DNA of 64,000 bases from Jeongeupia sp. USM3 (GCF_001808185.1 NZ_CP017668.1:620001-684000), one strand, 5' to 3'. Positions 1 through 8,688 are shown, numbered from the stretch's first letter. The notes: a model not told the origin generated them from the letters alone. Translations and numbers: made by a program.

Positions 1-141
1 GACGTCGCCGCGATGCACGCATTCGCGCGTGTCGGCGTTGTAGACGCCGAAGGTCGTCAGCGCCGCATCGGCCGGCGCCTCGATCAGTGCCTGCTTGCGG
101 GTCTGCGGCTCGAAGCCGAGGTGGTTGAACAGGATTTTCAC
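1..141 (-). CDS. GH9-like glycoside hydrolase, N-terminal fragment (runs off window)
   Basis: Only the first 47 codons are present. They start at a GTG (139-141) and run leftwards out of the window. The peptide begins MKILFNHLGFEPQTRKQALI, which resembles the Ig-like N-terminal domain of family 9 glycoside hydrolases (usual pattern ILVNQxGYxPxxxKxA). In chitin-degrading bacteria, GH9 enzymes of this type act as beta-glucosaminidases on chitosan or chitin oligosaccharides. The sugar kinase gene lies 31 bases upstream on the same strand, which fits amino-sugar catabolism. The catalytic domain is not in the window, so the enzyme class is inferred from the N-terminus and its neighbour only. Confidence 0.55.
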   Translation of the reverse strand, partial: MKILFNHLGFEPQTRKQALIEAPADAALTTFGVYNADTRECVHRGDV

Positions 142-172
142 GGTCAGTCTCGCCCTTGGTTGTTATCGGATA

Positions 173-1060
173 TCAGAACAGACGCTTGTTCAGGAACCAG
201 TTGCGTGCCGCGCCGATCATGCCGGCGTGATTGCCGGCGCTGGCGAGCACGACTTCGCTCATCTCGCGGAAGCCCGGCTCGATCCGCGCGCCGATCGCGG
301 CGTGCAGTTCGTTCAGGAAGCGCTCGCCGCGACCGCTGATGCCGCCGCCGACGACGACCCGCTCGGGGTTGAGCACATAGATCAGGTTGACGATACCGGT
401 CGCCAGCAGATCGAGCCATTCGTCGACGACGCGGCACATCTGCTCGTCGCCTGCGTCGCTGGCCGCGAACACCGCCCGACCATCCCAGTCGCTGCGCCCG
501 CTGACGCGGATCGCCTCGGTGACAAGGCCGCGCATCGACGCATGGTTTTCCCAGCAGCGGTCGGCGATGCGCATATAGCCCCACTCGCCGGCGGCCGAAC
601 GGGCGCCGTGGTAGAGCTTGCCGTTGATGACGATACCGCCGCCGATGCCGGTGCCGATCGCCAGCGCGATATAGTGCTGCACGCCTTTGGCCGAACCCTG
701 CCAGCCTTCGGCCAGCGCGACGCAGTTGACGTCGTTCTCGATCGTCACCGGCAGGTCGAACGCATCCTCGAGCGCCAGTTTCGGCGACATGCCGACATAG
801 TCGGGCACGGCCTCGGCAGCGCCGAGAATCCGGCCACTGTCGGCATCGACCAGCCCCAGCGTGCTGATCGCGATGCCGCACACGTCGTTCTGCTCGACAA
901 CCGGCCGTGCCAGCGCAACCAGACGGTCGAGCAGCGCCGCGGCGCCTTCCTGCGCCTGCGTCGGCACCGAGTGCGCGAGCAGCACCTCGCCGCTGTCACT
1001 GACGATGCCGTACTTGATCTGCGTACCGCCGATATCAAAACTCAGTAGTTTCTGGCTCAT
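173..1060 (-). CDS. ROK-family sugar kinase (glucosamine/GlcNAc or glucose kinase)
   Basis: A 295-residue cytoplasmic kinase of the ROK family that phosphorylates a hexose or amino sugar with ATP. The phosphate-binding motif DIGGTQ is at residues 9-14, the catalytic-base motif END at 108-110 (D110) and the glycine-rich IGTGIGGG at 135-142. The substrate-side stretch GARSAAGEWGY is at about 152-162. The zinc-binding cysteine cluster that usually follows (CxCGxxGCxE) is missing; only Cys169 is seen there. The start ATG overlaps the ung stop (ATGA), so translation is probably coupled to ung. A GH9-like hydrolase gene follows downstream, favouring glucosamine or GlcNAc as substrate, but glucokinase activity cannot be excluded. 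Confidence 0.85.
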   Translation of the reverse strand: MSQKLLSFDIGGTQIKYGIVSDSGEVLLAHSVPTQAQEGAAALLDRLVALARPVVEQNDVCGIAISTLGLVDADSGRILGAAEAVPDYVGMSPKLALEDAFDLPVTIENDVNCVALAEGWQGSAKGVQHYIALAIGTGIGGGIVINGKLYHGARSAAGEWGYMRIADRCWENHASMRGLVTEAIRVSGRSDWDGRAVFAASDAGDEQMCRVVDEWLDLLATGIVNLIYVLNPERVVVGGGISGRGERFLNELHAAIGARIEPGFREMSEVVLASAGNHAGMIGAARNWFLNKRLF

Positions 1061-1743
1061 TCGACCCGCGCCCAGTCGACGGGCGCCTTTCCGTGTTGTT
1101 CGAGATAGGCATTAGCGGCCGAAAAATGGCCGTTGCCGAGGAAGCCGCGGTAGGCCGACAGCGGCGACGGGTGCGCCGACGCCAGCACGCAGTGGCGCTG
1201 TGCGTCGACGTGCGCAGCCTTCTTTTGCGCATAGGCACCCCAGAGCATGAATACGAGGTGTTCGTGGCGCAACGCCAGCTCCGCGATCACCGCGTCGGTC
1301 AGCGCCTCCCAGCCGCGTCTGGCGTGCGACCCGGCCCTGTCGGCCTCGACGGTCAGCACGCTGTTCAGCAGCAGCACCCCCTGACCGGACCAGCCGGCCA
1401 GATTGCCGTGCTGCGGCGGCGTGATACCCAGATCTCGGGCGATTTCCTGCCAGATGTTGCGCAGGCTCGGCGGCGTCCTCACGCCGTGCGGCACCGAAAA
1501 GCTCAGTCCGTGCGCCTCGCCGGCACCGTGGTAGGGATCTTGCCCGAGAATCACCACGCGGACATCGTCGGGCGCCAGGTCGGCAAGCGCGGCAAACCAG
1601 TTCGCGCGCGGCGGGTAGATGGTCTTGCCGGCGGCGAGCTCGGCATCGAGAAAGCGGGACAGCGCGTCGAACGCCGGCTTTGCCGTCACGCCGGAGAGCG
1701 GCCCCTGCCACGCGGCGGGAATCTGCCCTGCCAGCGCGCTCAC
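1057..1743 (-). CDS. ung: Uracil-DNA glycosylase
   Basis: Family-1 uracil-DNA glycosylase, 228 residues (E. coli Ung has 229), which removes uracil from DNA at the first step of base excision repair. The catalytic water-activating motif GQDPYH is at residues 67-72 (D69), and the C-terminal minor-groove/active-site loop HPSPLS is near residue 190. I chose the GTG at 1743 because its GTGA overlaps the stop of the upstream gene and the length then matches the family. A longer reading frame to 1836 would add an arginine-rich non-homologous extension. The 3' end overlaps the ROK kinase start. Confidence 0.95.
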   Translation of the reverse strand: MSALAGQIPAAWQGPLSGVTAKPAFDALSRFLDAELAAGKTIYPPRANWFAALADLAPDDVRVVILGQDPYHGAGEAHGLSFSVPHGVRTPPSLRNIWQEIARDLGITPPQHGNLAGWSGQGVLLLNSVLTVEADRAGSHARRGWEALTDAVIAELALRHEHLVFMLWGAYAQKKAAHVDAQRHCVLASAHPSPLSAYRGFLGNGHFSAANAYLEQHGKAPVDWARVE

Positions 1744-2231
1744 GCTTCGCCCCCGCGCCCGTGGCGGATCTGTTCGCGATGGCGGCGGAACACGTAACGC
1801 TCGAACGCATCCTTCGCGCCGGCGTGATCGAAGCACCAGCGCGCGGTCACCACCGTACCTTGCGGCGACGCGTCAACATCGAAAATCTCGGCCGGCAGCG
1901 CCAGCAGGTGCGGCAACGCAGCGCCCGGCGCGATCGCCAGACAGCCGCGCTCGCCGGGCTCGAGATCGGCAGCGAGCCAGCGCACCGACTCGAGGCCGAC
2001 CGTTACCGCCACCTTGGCCGGCAGCGACGGCGTCATCAGCCGCGCCAGCCAGACGAGCTGCAGATCGAGCTTGGCCTGATGCACATCGGCCGCATCGGCG
2101 CGGTCGACGACCTCGAAGTCGGCCAGTACGTCGAAATAACGGGCAACCTCCAGCGGTTGCCAGCACCGCTGCCGCTGCCATGCCAGCGGCAGCTCGGCTT
2201 CGAAGAACACGCCATCGGGAAACGCTTGCAT
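1740..2231 (-). CDS. Conserved hypothetical protein, possibly PilZ-like
   Basis: A 163-residue soluble protein without signal peptide or membrane segment. I do not recognise it with certainty. It starts MQAFPDGVFFEAELPLAWQ and ends with an arginine-rich helix (FERYVFRRHREQIR) of the kind that closes many PilZ c-di-GMP-binding proteins. The usual RxxxR and D/NxSxxG PilZ motifs are not clearly visible, so this is weak inference. It lies between the SpoU methyltransferase and ung and overlaps ung by four bases. Upstream members of the same run include motA, motB and an HDOD protein, so a motility or signalling link is conceivable. Confidence 0.5.
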   Translation of the reverse strand: MQAFPDGVFFEAELPLAWQRQRCWQPLEVARYFDVLADFEVVDRADAADVHQAKLDLQLVWLARLMTPSLPAKVAVTVGLESVRWLAADLEPGERGCLAIAPGAALPHLLALPAEIFDVDASPQGTVVTARWCFDHAGAKDAFERYVFRRHREQIRHGRGGEA

Positions 2232-2258
2232 GCTGCTCTCGCAAACCCAAAACGGCGA

Positions 2259-3050
2259 TTATACCCGCCCGGCGCCACCGAGCTGACGCACGCGCTCGTA
2301 AAGGCAGATGGCCGCGGCGGCACCGACGTTCAGCGACTCGACCCCGGCCGCCATCGGAATGCGCAGCCGTTTGACGGCCCTGGCGGCGAGTCCGGCCGAA
2401 ATCCCCTGCCCCTCGGCACCGAGTGCCAGCGCCAGATCGCCGCGCAGATCGGCCGCATACAGGTCGACCGCGCCGTCAAGCAGGGTTGCCGCCAGCGGCC
2501 CGTCGAAGCCGTCGAGCAAGTCGAGCAGCGGCGCACGCTCGATCAGCGGCAGCACGAAGTGCGCGCCCATGCCGGCACGCAGCACCCGCGGCGACCAGAC
2601 ATCGGCGCAGCCCGTCGATAGCCAGACCTGGTCGACGCCGGCCGCCGCCGCGGTACGCAGCAAGGTGCCGACGTTGCCCGGGTCCTGCACGCCGTCGAGC
2701 AGGAGCACCAGACCATCGCGGCGCGGCACCGGTGCCGGCGGAATCGCGGTCAGCGCAATCACGCCGCTCAGGCTCGGCAACTCGGTCAGCTCGGCAAAAA
2801 GCGCCTCGGCCAGCGGGTGCGTCGGCAAGGCGGCCCGCGCGACCAGCCCCGCCACCTCGGGGCGCTGCAGGCCGGCATCGGTGACGAGCAGCCGTTGCAG
2901 CGGCCAGCCCGCCGACAACGCAGCATCGATCAGGTGCGGGCCGTCAAGCAGGGTCAGGCCAAGCTTGAGCCGGTCGCGCCGTTGCGTCGCGAGCTTGTGC
3001 AGCTGCTTGTAGAGCGGATTGTGGACGGAGTGGATGGCGTCTTGCAGCAT
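2259..3050 (-). CDS. RNA 2'-O-methyltransferase, SpoU/TrmH family
   Basis: A 263-residue SPOUT-fold methyltransferase that transfers a methyl group from SAM to a ribose 2'-OH in rRNA or tRNA. An N-terminal substrate-binding domain (about 1-105) precedes the catalytic knot. The three SpoU motifs are all present: DPGNVGTLLRTA (about 122-133), LGAEGQGIS (about 210-218) and the C-terminal SLNVGAAAAICLYE (about 240-253). The layout is RlmB/TsnR-like, but the target nucleotide cannot be read from the sequence. Its ATG overlaps the stop of the HDOD gene by one base (TGATG). Confidence 0.85.
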   Translation of the reverse strand: MLQDAIHSVHNPLYKQLHKLATQRRDRLKLGLTLLDGPHLIDAALSAGWPLQRLLVTDAGLQRPEVAGLVARAALPTHPLAEALFAELTELPSLSGVIALTAIPPAPVPRRDGLVLLLDGVQDPGNVGTLLRTAAAAGVDQVWLSTGCADVWSPRVLRAGMGAHFVLPLIERAPLLDLLDGFDGPLAATLLDGAVDLYAADLRGDLALALGAEGQGISAGLAARAVKRLRIPMAAGVESLNVGAAAAICLYERVRQLGGAGRV

Positions 3051-4333
3051 CAGAGGGCGGCCCTGCCGGCGAGCGCACGGCTCGTCAGCTGGCAGATTTG
3101 TTTGAAGGACAGATAGGACTGCGCGTCCAGCGGCAGGGTACGGTCGGCAAAGAACATCCCGACGGCCTTGTCGCCGACGAACAGCGACATCGCGTAAAAA
3201 TCGCCGTCACCGATCAGCGCGGTGAGCGCCGGCGTCAGTTGCGGCACGAGCTTGGGCCGGCTGTCGGCGTTGAGCCAGACGGCCTGCGGTCTTTGCATCA
3301 GCTGACCGAACAGCTGCGGACCGGCCAGCGGCAGATTCAGGCTGCGGATCGGGTCGTCGACGCTCGCACCGACGCAGAAACGCGCCACGAGCGCGCCGTC
3401 CTGCGGAATCGCCAGCAGCACCCGCCGCAGCTGCAAGCCCTCGACCAGCGCACGCACGGCCAGCCGCATGATCTGGTTGGCCGGCAGCCCCTGCAGGCCG
3501 GCCAGATGCAGCGCCTGCATCCGCGCCGCGAGCACATCCCTGACCGGCCGGGGGGAAGGCCAGGCGCCGGCCACCATCGGCAGCCAGGTCGCAACAGGCA
3601 CGACCCGCGCCGCCAGCGGCGCATGCGCCTGCGCCAGCACCGGTTCGTGAAGCTGCCGCCAGACGTCGCCCTCTGCCGTATCGAAGACCGCGGCGATGCT
3701 CTGGACGGCCTGCGACACCTCGTCGCCCCACCAGCCCTTTTCGAGCCCTGCCGCAAGCCGCAACGATGCCTGCTGCAGCTTCTGTCGCGGCGGCATGTCA
3801 TCGGCACCGACGCAGAGCTGGACGAGCACTTCCGGAAAATCCCAGGCCGCGAGCAAGGCCGTGACGTCGGCAACATCGCCGTGCAGCTGCGCCAGCAGGC
3901 CCGGCACCACACTCAGCAGCGCGGCAACCTGCAGCTCCTCGACCCTGGCATCCATCCGGCGGAGCCCGAAGCCCCCTGCGATTCGCGCCGCGAGCTGCGC
4001 GCGCGCGATCAGCGCCAGGCAGCACTCCAGCCGCGCGGCATCGCCGGCAAGCACGGTTTCGAGCGCGAGCCCCCGCGCATGGCGCTCGACGAAAGGCAGT
4101 ACGCCGACCAGCATCACCGCCGCCTCGATCGTCACGACGTCGACGCTCATGCTGGTCTTGGTCCGCAGGCTCGCATCGCGCAGTACCGTCGCGGTCAGCA
4201 GCGGATCGGTCAGCACGACGTCGGCCACCTCGGCCGGCTTCAGGCGATCGACACGCCGCAGCAGCCCGAGCAGGCCATCGCGGGTGGCCTGCATCGCCGG
4301 CAAGGGGCAATCCCGCCATGCCGCCGCGTTCAC
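3050..4333 (-). CDS. HDOD-domain signalling protein
   Basis: A 427-residue soluble protein with an N-terminal HDOD domain (about 1-210). It shows the typical sequence of helices including LKPAEVADVVLTDPLLTATVLRD and VVTIEAAVMLVGV. The second half (about 270-420) looks like a GAF-type sensory fold. HDOD proteins are non-enzymatic relatives of HD phosphohydrolases and often regulate motility, chemotaxis or c-di-GMP outputs. I place the start at the GTG at 4333: it is preceded by AGGAG at a 7-base spacing and forms a GTGA overlap with the upstream methyltransferase. The ATG at 4354 has no ribosome binding site. Operon position after motA-motB suggests a motility-related role. Confidence 0.75.
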   Translation of the reverse strand: MNAAAWRDCPLPAMQATRDGLLGLLRRVDRLKPAEVADVVLTDPLLTATVLRDASLRTKTSMSVDVVTIEAAVMLVGVLPFVERHARGLALETVLAGDAARLECCLALIARAQLAARIAGGFGLRRMDARVEELQVAALLSVVPGLLAQLHGDVADVTALLAAWDFPEVLVQLCVGADDMPPRQKLQQASLRLAAGLEKGWWGDEVSQAVQSIAAVFDTAEGDVWRQLHEPVLAQAHAPLAARVVPVATWLPMVAGAWPSPRPVRDVLAARMQALHLAGLQGLPANQIMRLAVRALVEGLQLRRVLLAIPQDGALVARFCVGASVDDPIRSLNLPLAGPQLFGQLMQRPQAVWLNADSRPKLVPQLTPALTALIGDGDFYAMSLFVGDKAVGMFFADRTLPLDAQSYLSFKQICQLTSRALAGRAAL

Positions 4334-5049
4334 GGATTCACTCCTGGACGCCATACGAGCAACTCACTGTGTTTCCAGTCTCCGACCGGATGCCGCTGCC
4401 ACGGCGGCACGCCGTCGATGCCGAAGCTGTTGCTGATCAGCAGCGCGCCGTCCGCCATCTCGCTGCACGCCTTGTGCCACAGCGCCACCATCGGCGCAGG
4501 CGACAGATAGGCATAGGCCACATCGTACGCCGAGAGGTCGACGTCGAATGCATCGCCGCGGCACCACCCGACCGGACTCGCGCGCAAGCGCCATTTGCCG
4601 ATCAGCCAGGGCAGCAGCGCCATCTCGACGCCGCTCAGCGACAGGTCCTTGCGCCGGCGCGCCAGCCACACCAAGGCGGAACCGGTGCCGGCACCGAGGT
4701 CGATGACCCGCGCACCGGGCGGGATCAGCGTTTCGAGTCGCGCCAGCGCATGCCGGTTGGACAGATAGAGCGGCACACGGTAGCGAAACGCACCGGCACC
4801 AAGCGCCCACGTCAGCAGCGCGGCGGCCAGCCAGACCCACGGCGGCACGCCACCCAGCAGCGCGAACACGCACAGCGGCGGCATCAGTGCGTGCATCGGC
4901 ACGAAGCGACGGCCGGTCAGCGCGGCCAGCCCGGCAGCCGTGCCTCCGGCCAGCAGCGACTGCATCCAGGCGGGCTGCGACCAGAGCAGCACCAGCGCGG
5001 CCAGCCAGCCGGCGCCCTGCAGCGCCAGCAGGCGCAGGACCGCGGTCAT
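4330..5049 (-). CDS. Membrane-anchored class I SAM-dependent methyltransferase
   Basis: A 239-residue protein. Residues 1-95 are strongly hydrophobic, with about three membrane segments including LLALQGAGWLAALVLLW and a WVWLAAALLTWAL stretch. They are followed by a Rossmann methyltransferase domain with motif I VIDLGAGTGSAL (about 113-124). The acidic end of strand beta-2 is GVEMALLPW. The substrate is unknown. Its ATG overlaps the motB stop (ATGA) and its own stop overlaps the HDOD start, so it sits inside a coupled run. Hydrophobic N-terminus plus catalytic domain suggests the reaction takes place at the inner membrane. Confidence 0.75.
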   Translation of the reverse strand: MTAVLRLLALQGAGWLAALVLLWSQPAWMQSLLAGGTAAGLAALTGRRFVPMHALMPPLCVFALLGGVPPWVWLAAALLTWALGAGAFRYRVPLYLSNRHALARLETLIPPGARVIDLGAGTGSALVWLARRRKDLSLSGVEMALLPWLIGKWRLRASPVGWCRGDAFDVDLSAYDVAYAYLSPAPMVALWHKACSEMADGALLISNSFGIDGVPPWQRHPVGDWKHSELLVWRPGVNP

Positions 5050-5933
5050 GTTCCGGCAGACTGCGGTTCGCTGGCGGCATCGCTCCCCATGCCGGCCTGC
5101 TGGCGGATATCGCCCTCGGCGTCCTTGTTGAGCACGACGATGCTGATCCGCCGGTTGACCGGATTGAGCCGGTTGCCGCTATCGAGCGGCACTTCGTCGG
5201 CAAAGCCGTTGACGCGCAGGATCTTCTGCTCGGCCAGGCTGCCATGGATCAGCTCGCGCCGCGCCGCGTTGGCGCGATCGGCCGACAGCTCCCAGTTGCT
5301 GAACCCGCGCTGGCCGCTCGCGTACTGCTGCGCATCGGTGTGCCCGGAAATCGAGACCGAGTTGGGCACCTCGTTCAGCAGTTGCGCAATCTCGTCGAGG
5401 ATCTCGACGGCATAGGGCTCCAGCTCGCTGACGCCCGACTTGAACATCGGCCGGTTCTGCTTGTCGACGATCTGGATGCGCAGGCCTTCGGCGACCATGT
5501 CGAGCCGGAGCTGGTCCCTGAACTGGGCAAGCTTGCTGTTCTTCTTCGCCTTGTCGTTCATCAGCGACTCGAACTTCTTCTTCAGCGCCGAAAGCCGGTT
5601 CTTGTCCTTCTGCAGGTCCTCGACCGTCGGCGCCCCTTTCTTGAGCTGGCCGGTTTTTTGTGACAAGTCCTTGCCGCCACCCTTGATCAGCGAATCGGCA
5701 TCACCGGCACCTTCGCCACCGCGGCTGGCCACCTTGAGCGGATTGGAGAAATAGTCGGCAATGCCCTTGAGGTTGCCCTTGGACACCGAGCCCAGCAGCC
5801 ACATCAGCAGAAAAAACGCCATCATCGCGGTCACGAAGTCGGCGTAGGCAATCTTCCATGCGCCGCCGTGGTGGCCGTGCCCGCCCTTCTTGACCCGCTT
5901 GACGACAATGGGCCGTTGCGATTCGTCGCTCAT
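5046..5933 (-). CDS. motB: Flagellar motor stator protein MotB
   Basis: A 295-residue stator subunit that anchors the proton channel to peptidoglycan. A basic, histidine- and glycine-rich N-terminus precedes the single membrane helix IAYADFVTAMMAFFLLMWLL, in which Asp32 is the conserved proton-carrying residue. A periplasmic plug/linker region follows. The OmpA-like peptidoglycan-binding domain occupies about 150-270, with SISGHTDAQQY and the NRRISIVV signature. motA lies immediately upstream with a 24-base gap, giving the usual motAB pair. The presence of Asp32 and the absence of PomB-like features favour proton rather than sodium coupling, though this was not tested. Confidence 0.96.
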   Translation of the reverse strand: MSDESQRPIVVKRVKKGGHGHHGGAWKIAYADFVTAMMAFFLLMWLLGSVSKGNLKGIADYFSNPLKVASRGGEGAGDADSLIKGGGKDLSQKTGQLKKGAPTVEDLQKDKNRLSALKKKFESLMNDKAKKNSKLAQFRDQLRLDMVAEGLRIQIVDKQNRPMFKSGVSELEPYAVEILDEIAQLLNEVPNSVSISGHTDAQQYASGQRGFSNWELSADRANAARRELIHGSLAEQKILRVNGFADEVPLDSGNRLNPVNRRISIVVLNKDAEGDIRQQAGMGSDAASEPQSAGT

Positions 5934-5957
5934 TCCAGCACCCCGTACACGCGGTGA

Positions 5958-6818
5958 TTACTTGGCCTTGGCATTCTTGACGAACTCCTCGAGCTCCTTG
6001 AACGACGGCCGCTCGGTCGAATTCAGCGCCTTGCGGCCGAACTCGACCGCCACCTGCGGCGCATAGCCGTTCAGGCTCGCGAGCAGCGTGACTTTCACGG
6101 TATTGAACGACTGGCTCGACTCCTCGACCTTGCGCTCGAGAATCTGCGCCAGCGGCCCGACGAAACCGTAGGCCAGCAGAATGCCGAGGAAGGTCCCGAC
6201 CAGCGCGGCACCGATCAGCCCGCCAAGCTCGGACGGCGGCAGGTGCAACGAGCCCATCGTGTGCACGACGCCCATCACCGCCGCAACGATGCCGAACGCC
6301 GGCAGGCCGTCGGCCAGCTTGGTGATCGCCGTTGCCGGTATCGCCGCCTCGTGGTGATGGGTATCGATTTCGACGTCCATCAGGTTTTCGATTTCGAAGG
6401 CGTTGAGGTTGCCGCCGACCATCAGCCGCAGGTAGTCGGTGATGAACTCGACCAGGTGGTGGTCCTTGGCGATCCGGTCGTACTTGGCGAACACCGGGCT
6501 GCTGTGCGGATCCTCGACATCGGCCTCGATCGACATCAGGCCTTCCTTGCGCACCTTGGTCAGCAGCTCGAACAGCAGCGCAAACAGGTCCATGTAAAAG
6601 GCCTTGCTGTAGGCGCTGCCCTTGAACAGCGTCGGCAGCGCCTTCATCACGGCCTTGAGCGGCTTGCCGCCGTAGCCGACGATCATCGCGCCGAGTGCGC
6701 CACCGAAGATGATGACGATTTCGGTCGGCTGCCACAGCACAGCAAGGTGGCCGCCGTGGGCGGCATAGGCGCCGAAAATGCAGGCGCACATGAAGATGTA
6801 GCCGATGACAACGAACAT
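5958..6818 (-). CDS. motA: Flagellar motor stator protein MotA
   Basis: A 286-residue inner-membrane stator subunit with four predicted membrane helices: two at the N-terminus (about 1-50) and two around 165-225. A large cytoplasmic loop between them interacts with the rotor protein FliG. Charged residues of that loop (FDLFALLFELLTKVRKEGL) and the motif AFGIVAAVMGVVHTMGSL before helix 3 are typical of MotA. It is the first gene of the motA-motB-methyltransferase-HDOD-SpoU-ung run. No convincing sigma-28 promoter was found upstream; two GCCGACAA copies there resemble a sigma-28 -10 element but lack a matching -35. Confidence 0.96.
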   Translation of the reverse strand: MFVVIGYIFMCACIFGAYAAHGGHLAVLWQPTEIVIIFGGALGAMIVGYGGKPLKAVMKALPTLFKGSAYSKAFYMDLFALLFELLTKVRKEGLMSIEADVEDPHSSPVFAKYDRIAKDHHLVEFITDYLRLMVGGNLNAFEIENLMDVEIDTHHHEAAIPATAITKLADGLPAFGIVAAVMGVVHTMGSLHLPPSELGGLIGAALVGTFLGILLAYGFVGPLAQILERKVEESSQSFNTVKVTLLASLNGYAPQVAVEFGRKALNSTERPSFKELEEFVKNAKAK

Positions 6819-6931
6819 CGTCCTATCCCTGAACTAGTAAAATTTGTCGGCCGATTGTCGGCGATCCGCCCGTTGCACCGCAACGCCCATGGCGCGGTGC
6901 AAGGCGCCCTTTGCAACAGTCCCTGCAACAG

Positions 6932-7513
6932 TCAGAACAGCGCGGCCTGCGCCAGCAGCGCCTTGACCGGCCCGAAACTGCGGCGGTGTTCCGGCGTCGG
7001 CCCCAGCTTTTGCAGCGCAGCGAGATGCGCCGCGGTCGGGTAGCCCTTGTGCTGCGCGAGGCCGTAACCGGGATAGCGCGCGTCGAGCTCGACCGCCTCG
7101 CGGTCCCGCGACACCTTGGCCAGGATCGACGCAGCGGCGATCGACGCTACCTTGGCATCGCCCTGGACGATGGCCTCGGCCGGTATCGCCAGCCGCGGCG
7201 GAACCCGGTTGCCGTCGATCAGCGCCGCGGTCGCCGCAAGCGGCAACGCCTCGATCGCGCGGCGCATTGCCAGAAACGTCGCCTGCAGGATGTTGATCTC
7301 GTCGATCTCGGCCGCGCTGGCACTGGCAACCGCCCAGGCCAGCGCACGCTGCTGGATCAGCGGAAACAGCTGCTCGCGCTTCTTTTCCGACAGCTTCTTC
7401 GAGTCGTTCAGGCCGACGATGCCGTGGTCGTCGGGCAGGATCACCGCGGCGGCGTAGACCGAGCCGGCCAGCGGCCCGCGCCCCGCTTCGTCGACACCGC
7501 AGATCAGGCCCAT
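6932..7513 (-). CDS. rnhB: Ribonuclease HII
   Basis: A 193-residue RNase HII that cuts the RNA strand of RNA-DNA hybrids and removes misincorporated ribonucleotides. The N-terminal catalytic motif GVDEAGRGPLAG (D8, E9) is intact, with further conserved stretches LNDSKKLSEKKRE and LAQHKGYPTAAH. I start it at the ATG at 7511-7513, which lies inside the end of lpxB (10-base overlap) and gives the normal family length. The longer in-frame extension to 7936 is lpxB antisense-frame noise. The lpxB-rnhB order is widespread in proteobacteria. Confidence 0.95.
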   Translation of the reverse strand: MGLICGVDEAGRGPLAGSVYAAAVILPDDHGIVGLNDSKKLSEKKREQLFPLIQQRALAWAVASASAAEIDEINILQATFLAMRRAIEALPLAATAALIDGNRVPPRLAIPAEAIVQGDAKVASIAAASILAKVSRDREAVELDARYPGYGLAQHKGYPTAAHLAALQKLGPTPEHRRSFGPVKALLAQAALF

Positions 7514-8688
7514 GTGCGCGTCCCGAGCAGGCGGATCACCGCGTCGGCCGCACGTTCGGCCGCGTTGCAGCGCAGCGCCTTGTGGTGGGCGGTAAAGCAG
7601 TCGGCCAGCTTGCCGGCCAGCCGCTTGTCGACGACCAGATTGGCCAGCGCCTGGCTCAGGTTCTCGGCGGTAGCCTCGTGCTGGATCAGCTCGGGCAGCA
7701 CGAAACGCCCCTCGAGCACGTTGGGCAGGCTGACATAGGGCAGGCGCAGCTTTTTCTTCACCATCCGGTAAGTGAAATTGGTGATCCGGTAGGTGACGAC
7801 GGTCGGCCGCTTGGCGAGCATCGCCTCGAGCGCAGCGGTACCGGACGCGACAAGAATCGCGTCGGAAGCCTGCATCGCTTCGTGTGCATGGCCGAACATC
7901 AGCCGGAACGGCAGTTCCTGCGCGCCCTGGCGCCACATCTCGCTCTCGAAATACAACCGCGTTTCGCGGGTAATGAACGGCACAAGGAAGGTCGCATCCG
8001 GGAAACGCTCATACAGCTTCTTCGCCGTCTCGACGAACAGCGCGCCGAGCATCTCCAGCTCGTTCTGCCGGCTCCCCGGCAGCAGGGCGAACACCGGCCC
8101 GCCCGACTCGACGCCCAGCTGCTCGCGCAAGGCCGCCTGATCCGGCTCGACCGCCATCAGGTCGGCCAGCGGGTGGCCGACATAGGTCGCCGGAATCCGG
8201 GCCTCACGGTAGATTTCTTCCTCGAACGGAAACAGCAGCAGGATGTGCGACACCGACGCGCCGATCTTCTTCAGCCGTTCGGGACGCCAGGCCCAGACCG
8301 ACGGCCCGACGTAATGGACGGTCGGAATGCCGGCCGCCTTGGCCGCGGCCTCGAGGCCGAGGTTGAAATCCGGCGCGTCGATACCGATCAGCAGGTCGGG
8401 CTTTTCGGCGAGAATCGCCCGCTTGAGCCGGCGACGGATGCCGAGCAGCCGGGGCAGATGCCTGAGCACCTCGACATAGCCGCGCACCGCAAGGCTCTCC
8501 ATCGGCACCATGGTGCTGGCGCCGGCCGCCATCATCTTGGGACCGGCGATGCCGGCGAACTGGGCGCCGGGCAGGCGGGCCTTGAGTGCCAGCATCAGCT
8601 GGGATCCGAGCAGGTCGCCGGACGCCTCGCCGACCACGATGGCGATGCGGGGCCCGCGACTCCCGGCTTCAAAGAGTCGATCGTTCAT
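7504..8688 (-). CDS. lpxB: Lipid-A-disaccharide synthase
   Basis: A 394-residue GT19 glycosyltransferase that joins UDP-2,3-diacylglucosamine and lipid X to form the lipid A disaccharide on the cytoplasmic face of the inner membrane. Recognisable motifs are IVVGEASGDLLG near the N-terminus, GIDAPDFNLG, HYVGPSVWAWRPER and the C-terminal region with SGTAALEAMLAKRPTVVTYR. It follows lpxA with a 13-base gap and overlaps rnhB. The whole lpxD-fabZ-lpxA-lpxB set supplies acylated precursors for outer-membrane lipid A. Confidence 0.97.
   Translation of the reverse strand: MNDRLFEAGSRGPRIAIVVGEASGDLLGSQLMLALKARLPGAQFAGIAGPKMMAAGASTMVPMESLAVRGYVEVLRHLPRLLGIRRRLKRAILAEKPDLLIGIDAPDFNLGLEAAAKAAGIPTVHYVGPSVWAWRPERLKKIGASVSHILLLFPFEEEIYREARIPATYVGHPLADLMAVEPDQAALREQLGVESGGPVFALLPGSRQNELEMLGALFVETAKKLYERFPDATFLVPFITRETRLYFESEMWRQGAQELPFRLMFGHAHEAMQASDAILVASGTAALEAMLAKRPTVVTYRITNFTYRMVKKKLRLPYVSLPNVLEGRFVLPELIQHEATAENLSQALANLVVDKRLAGKLADCFTAHHKALRCNAAERAADAVIRLLGTRTWA

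Noticed and set aside
6819..6931. Possible sigma-28 promoter of motA (two GCCGACAA copies)
   Set aside because: The copies resemble the -10 but no TAAA-like -35 lies at the required spacing; the direct repeat may be chance.
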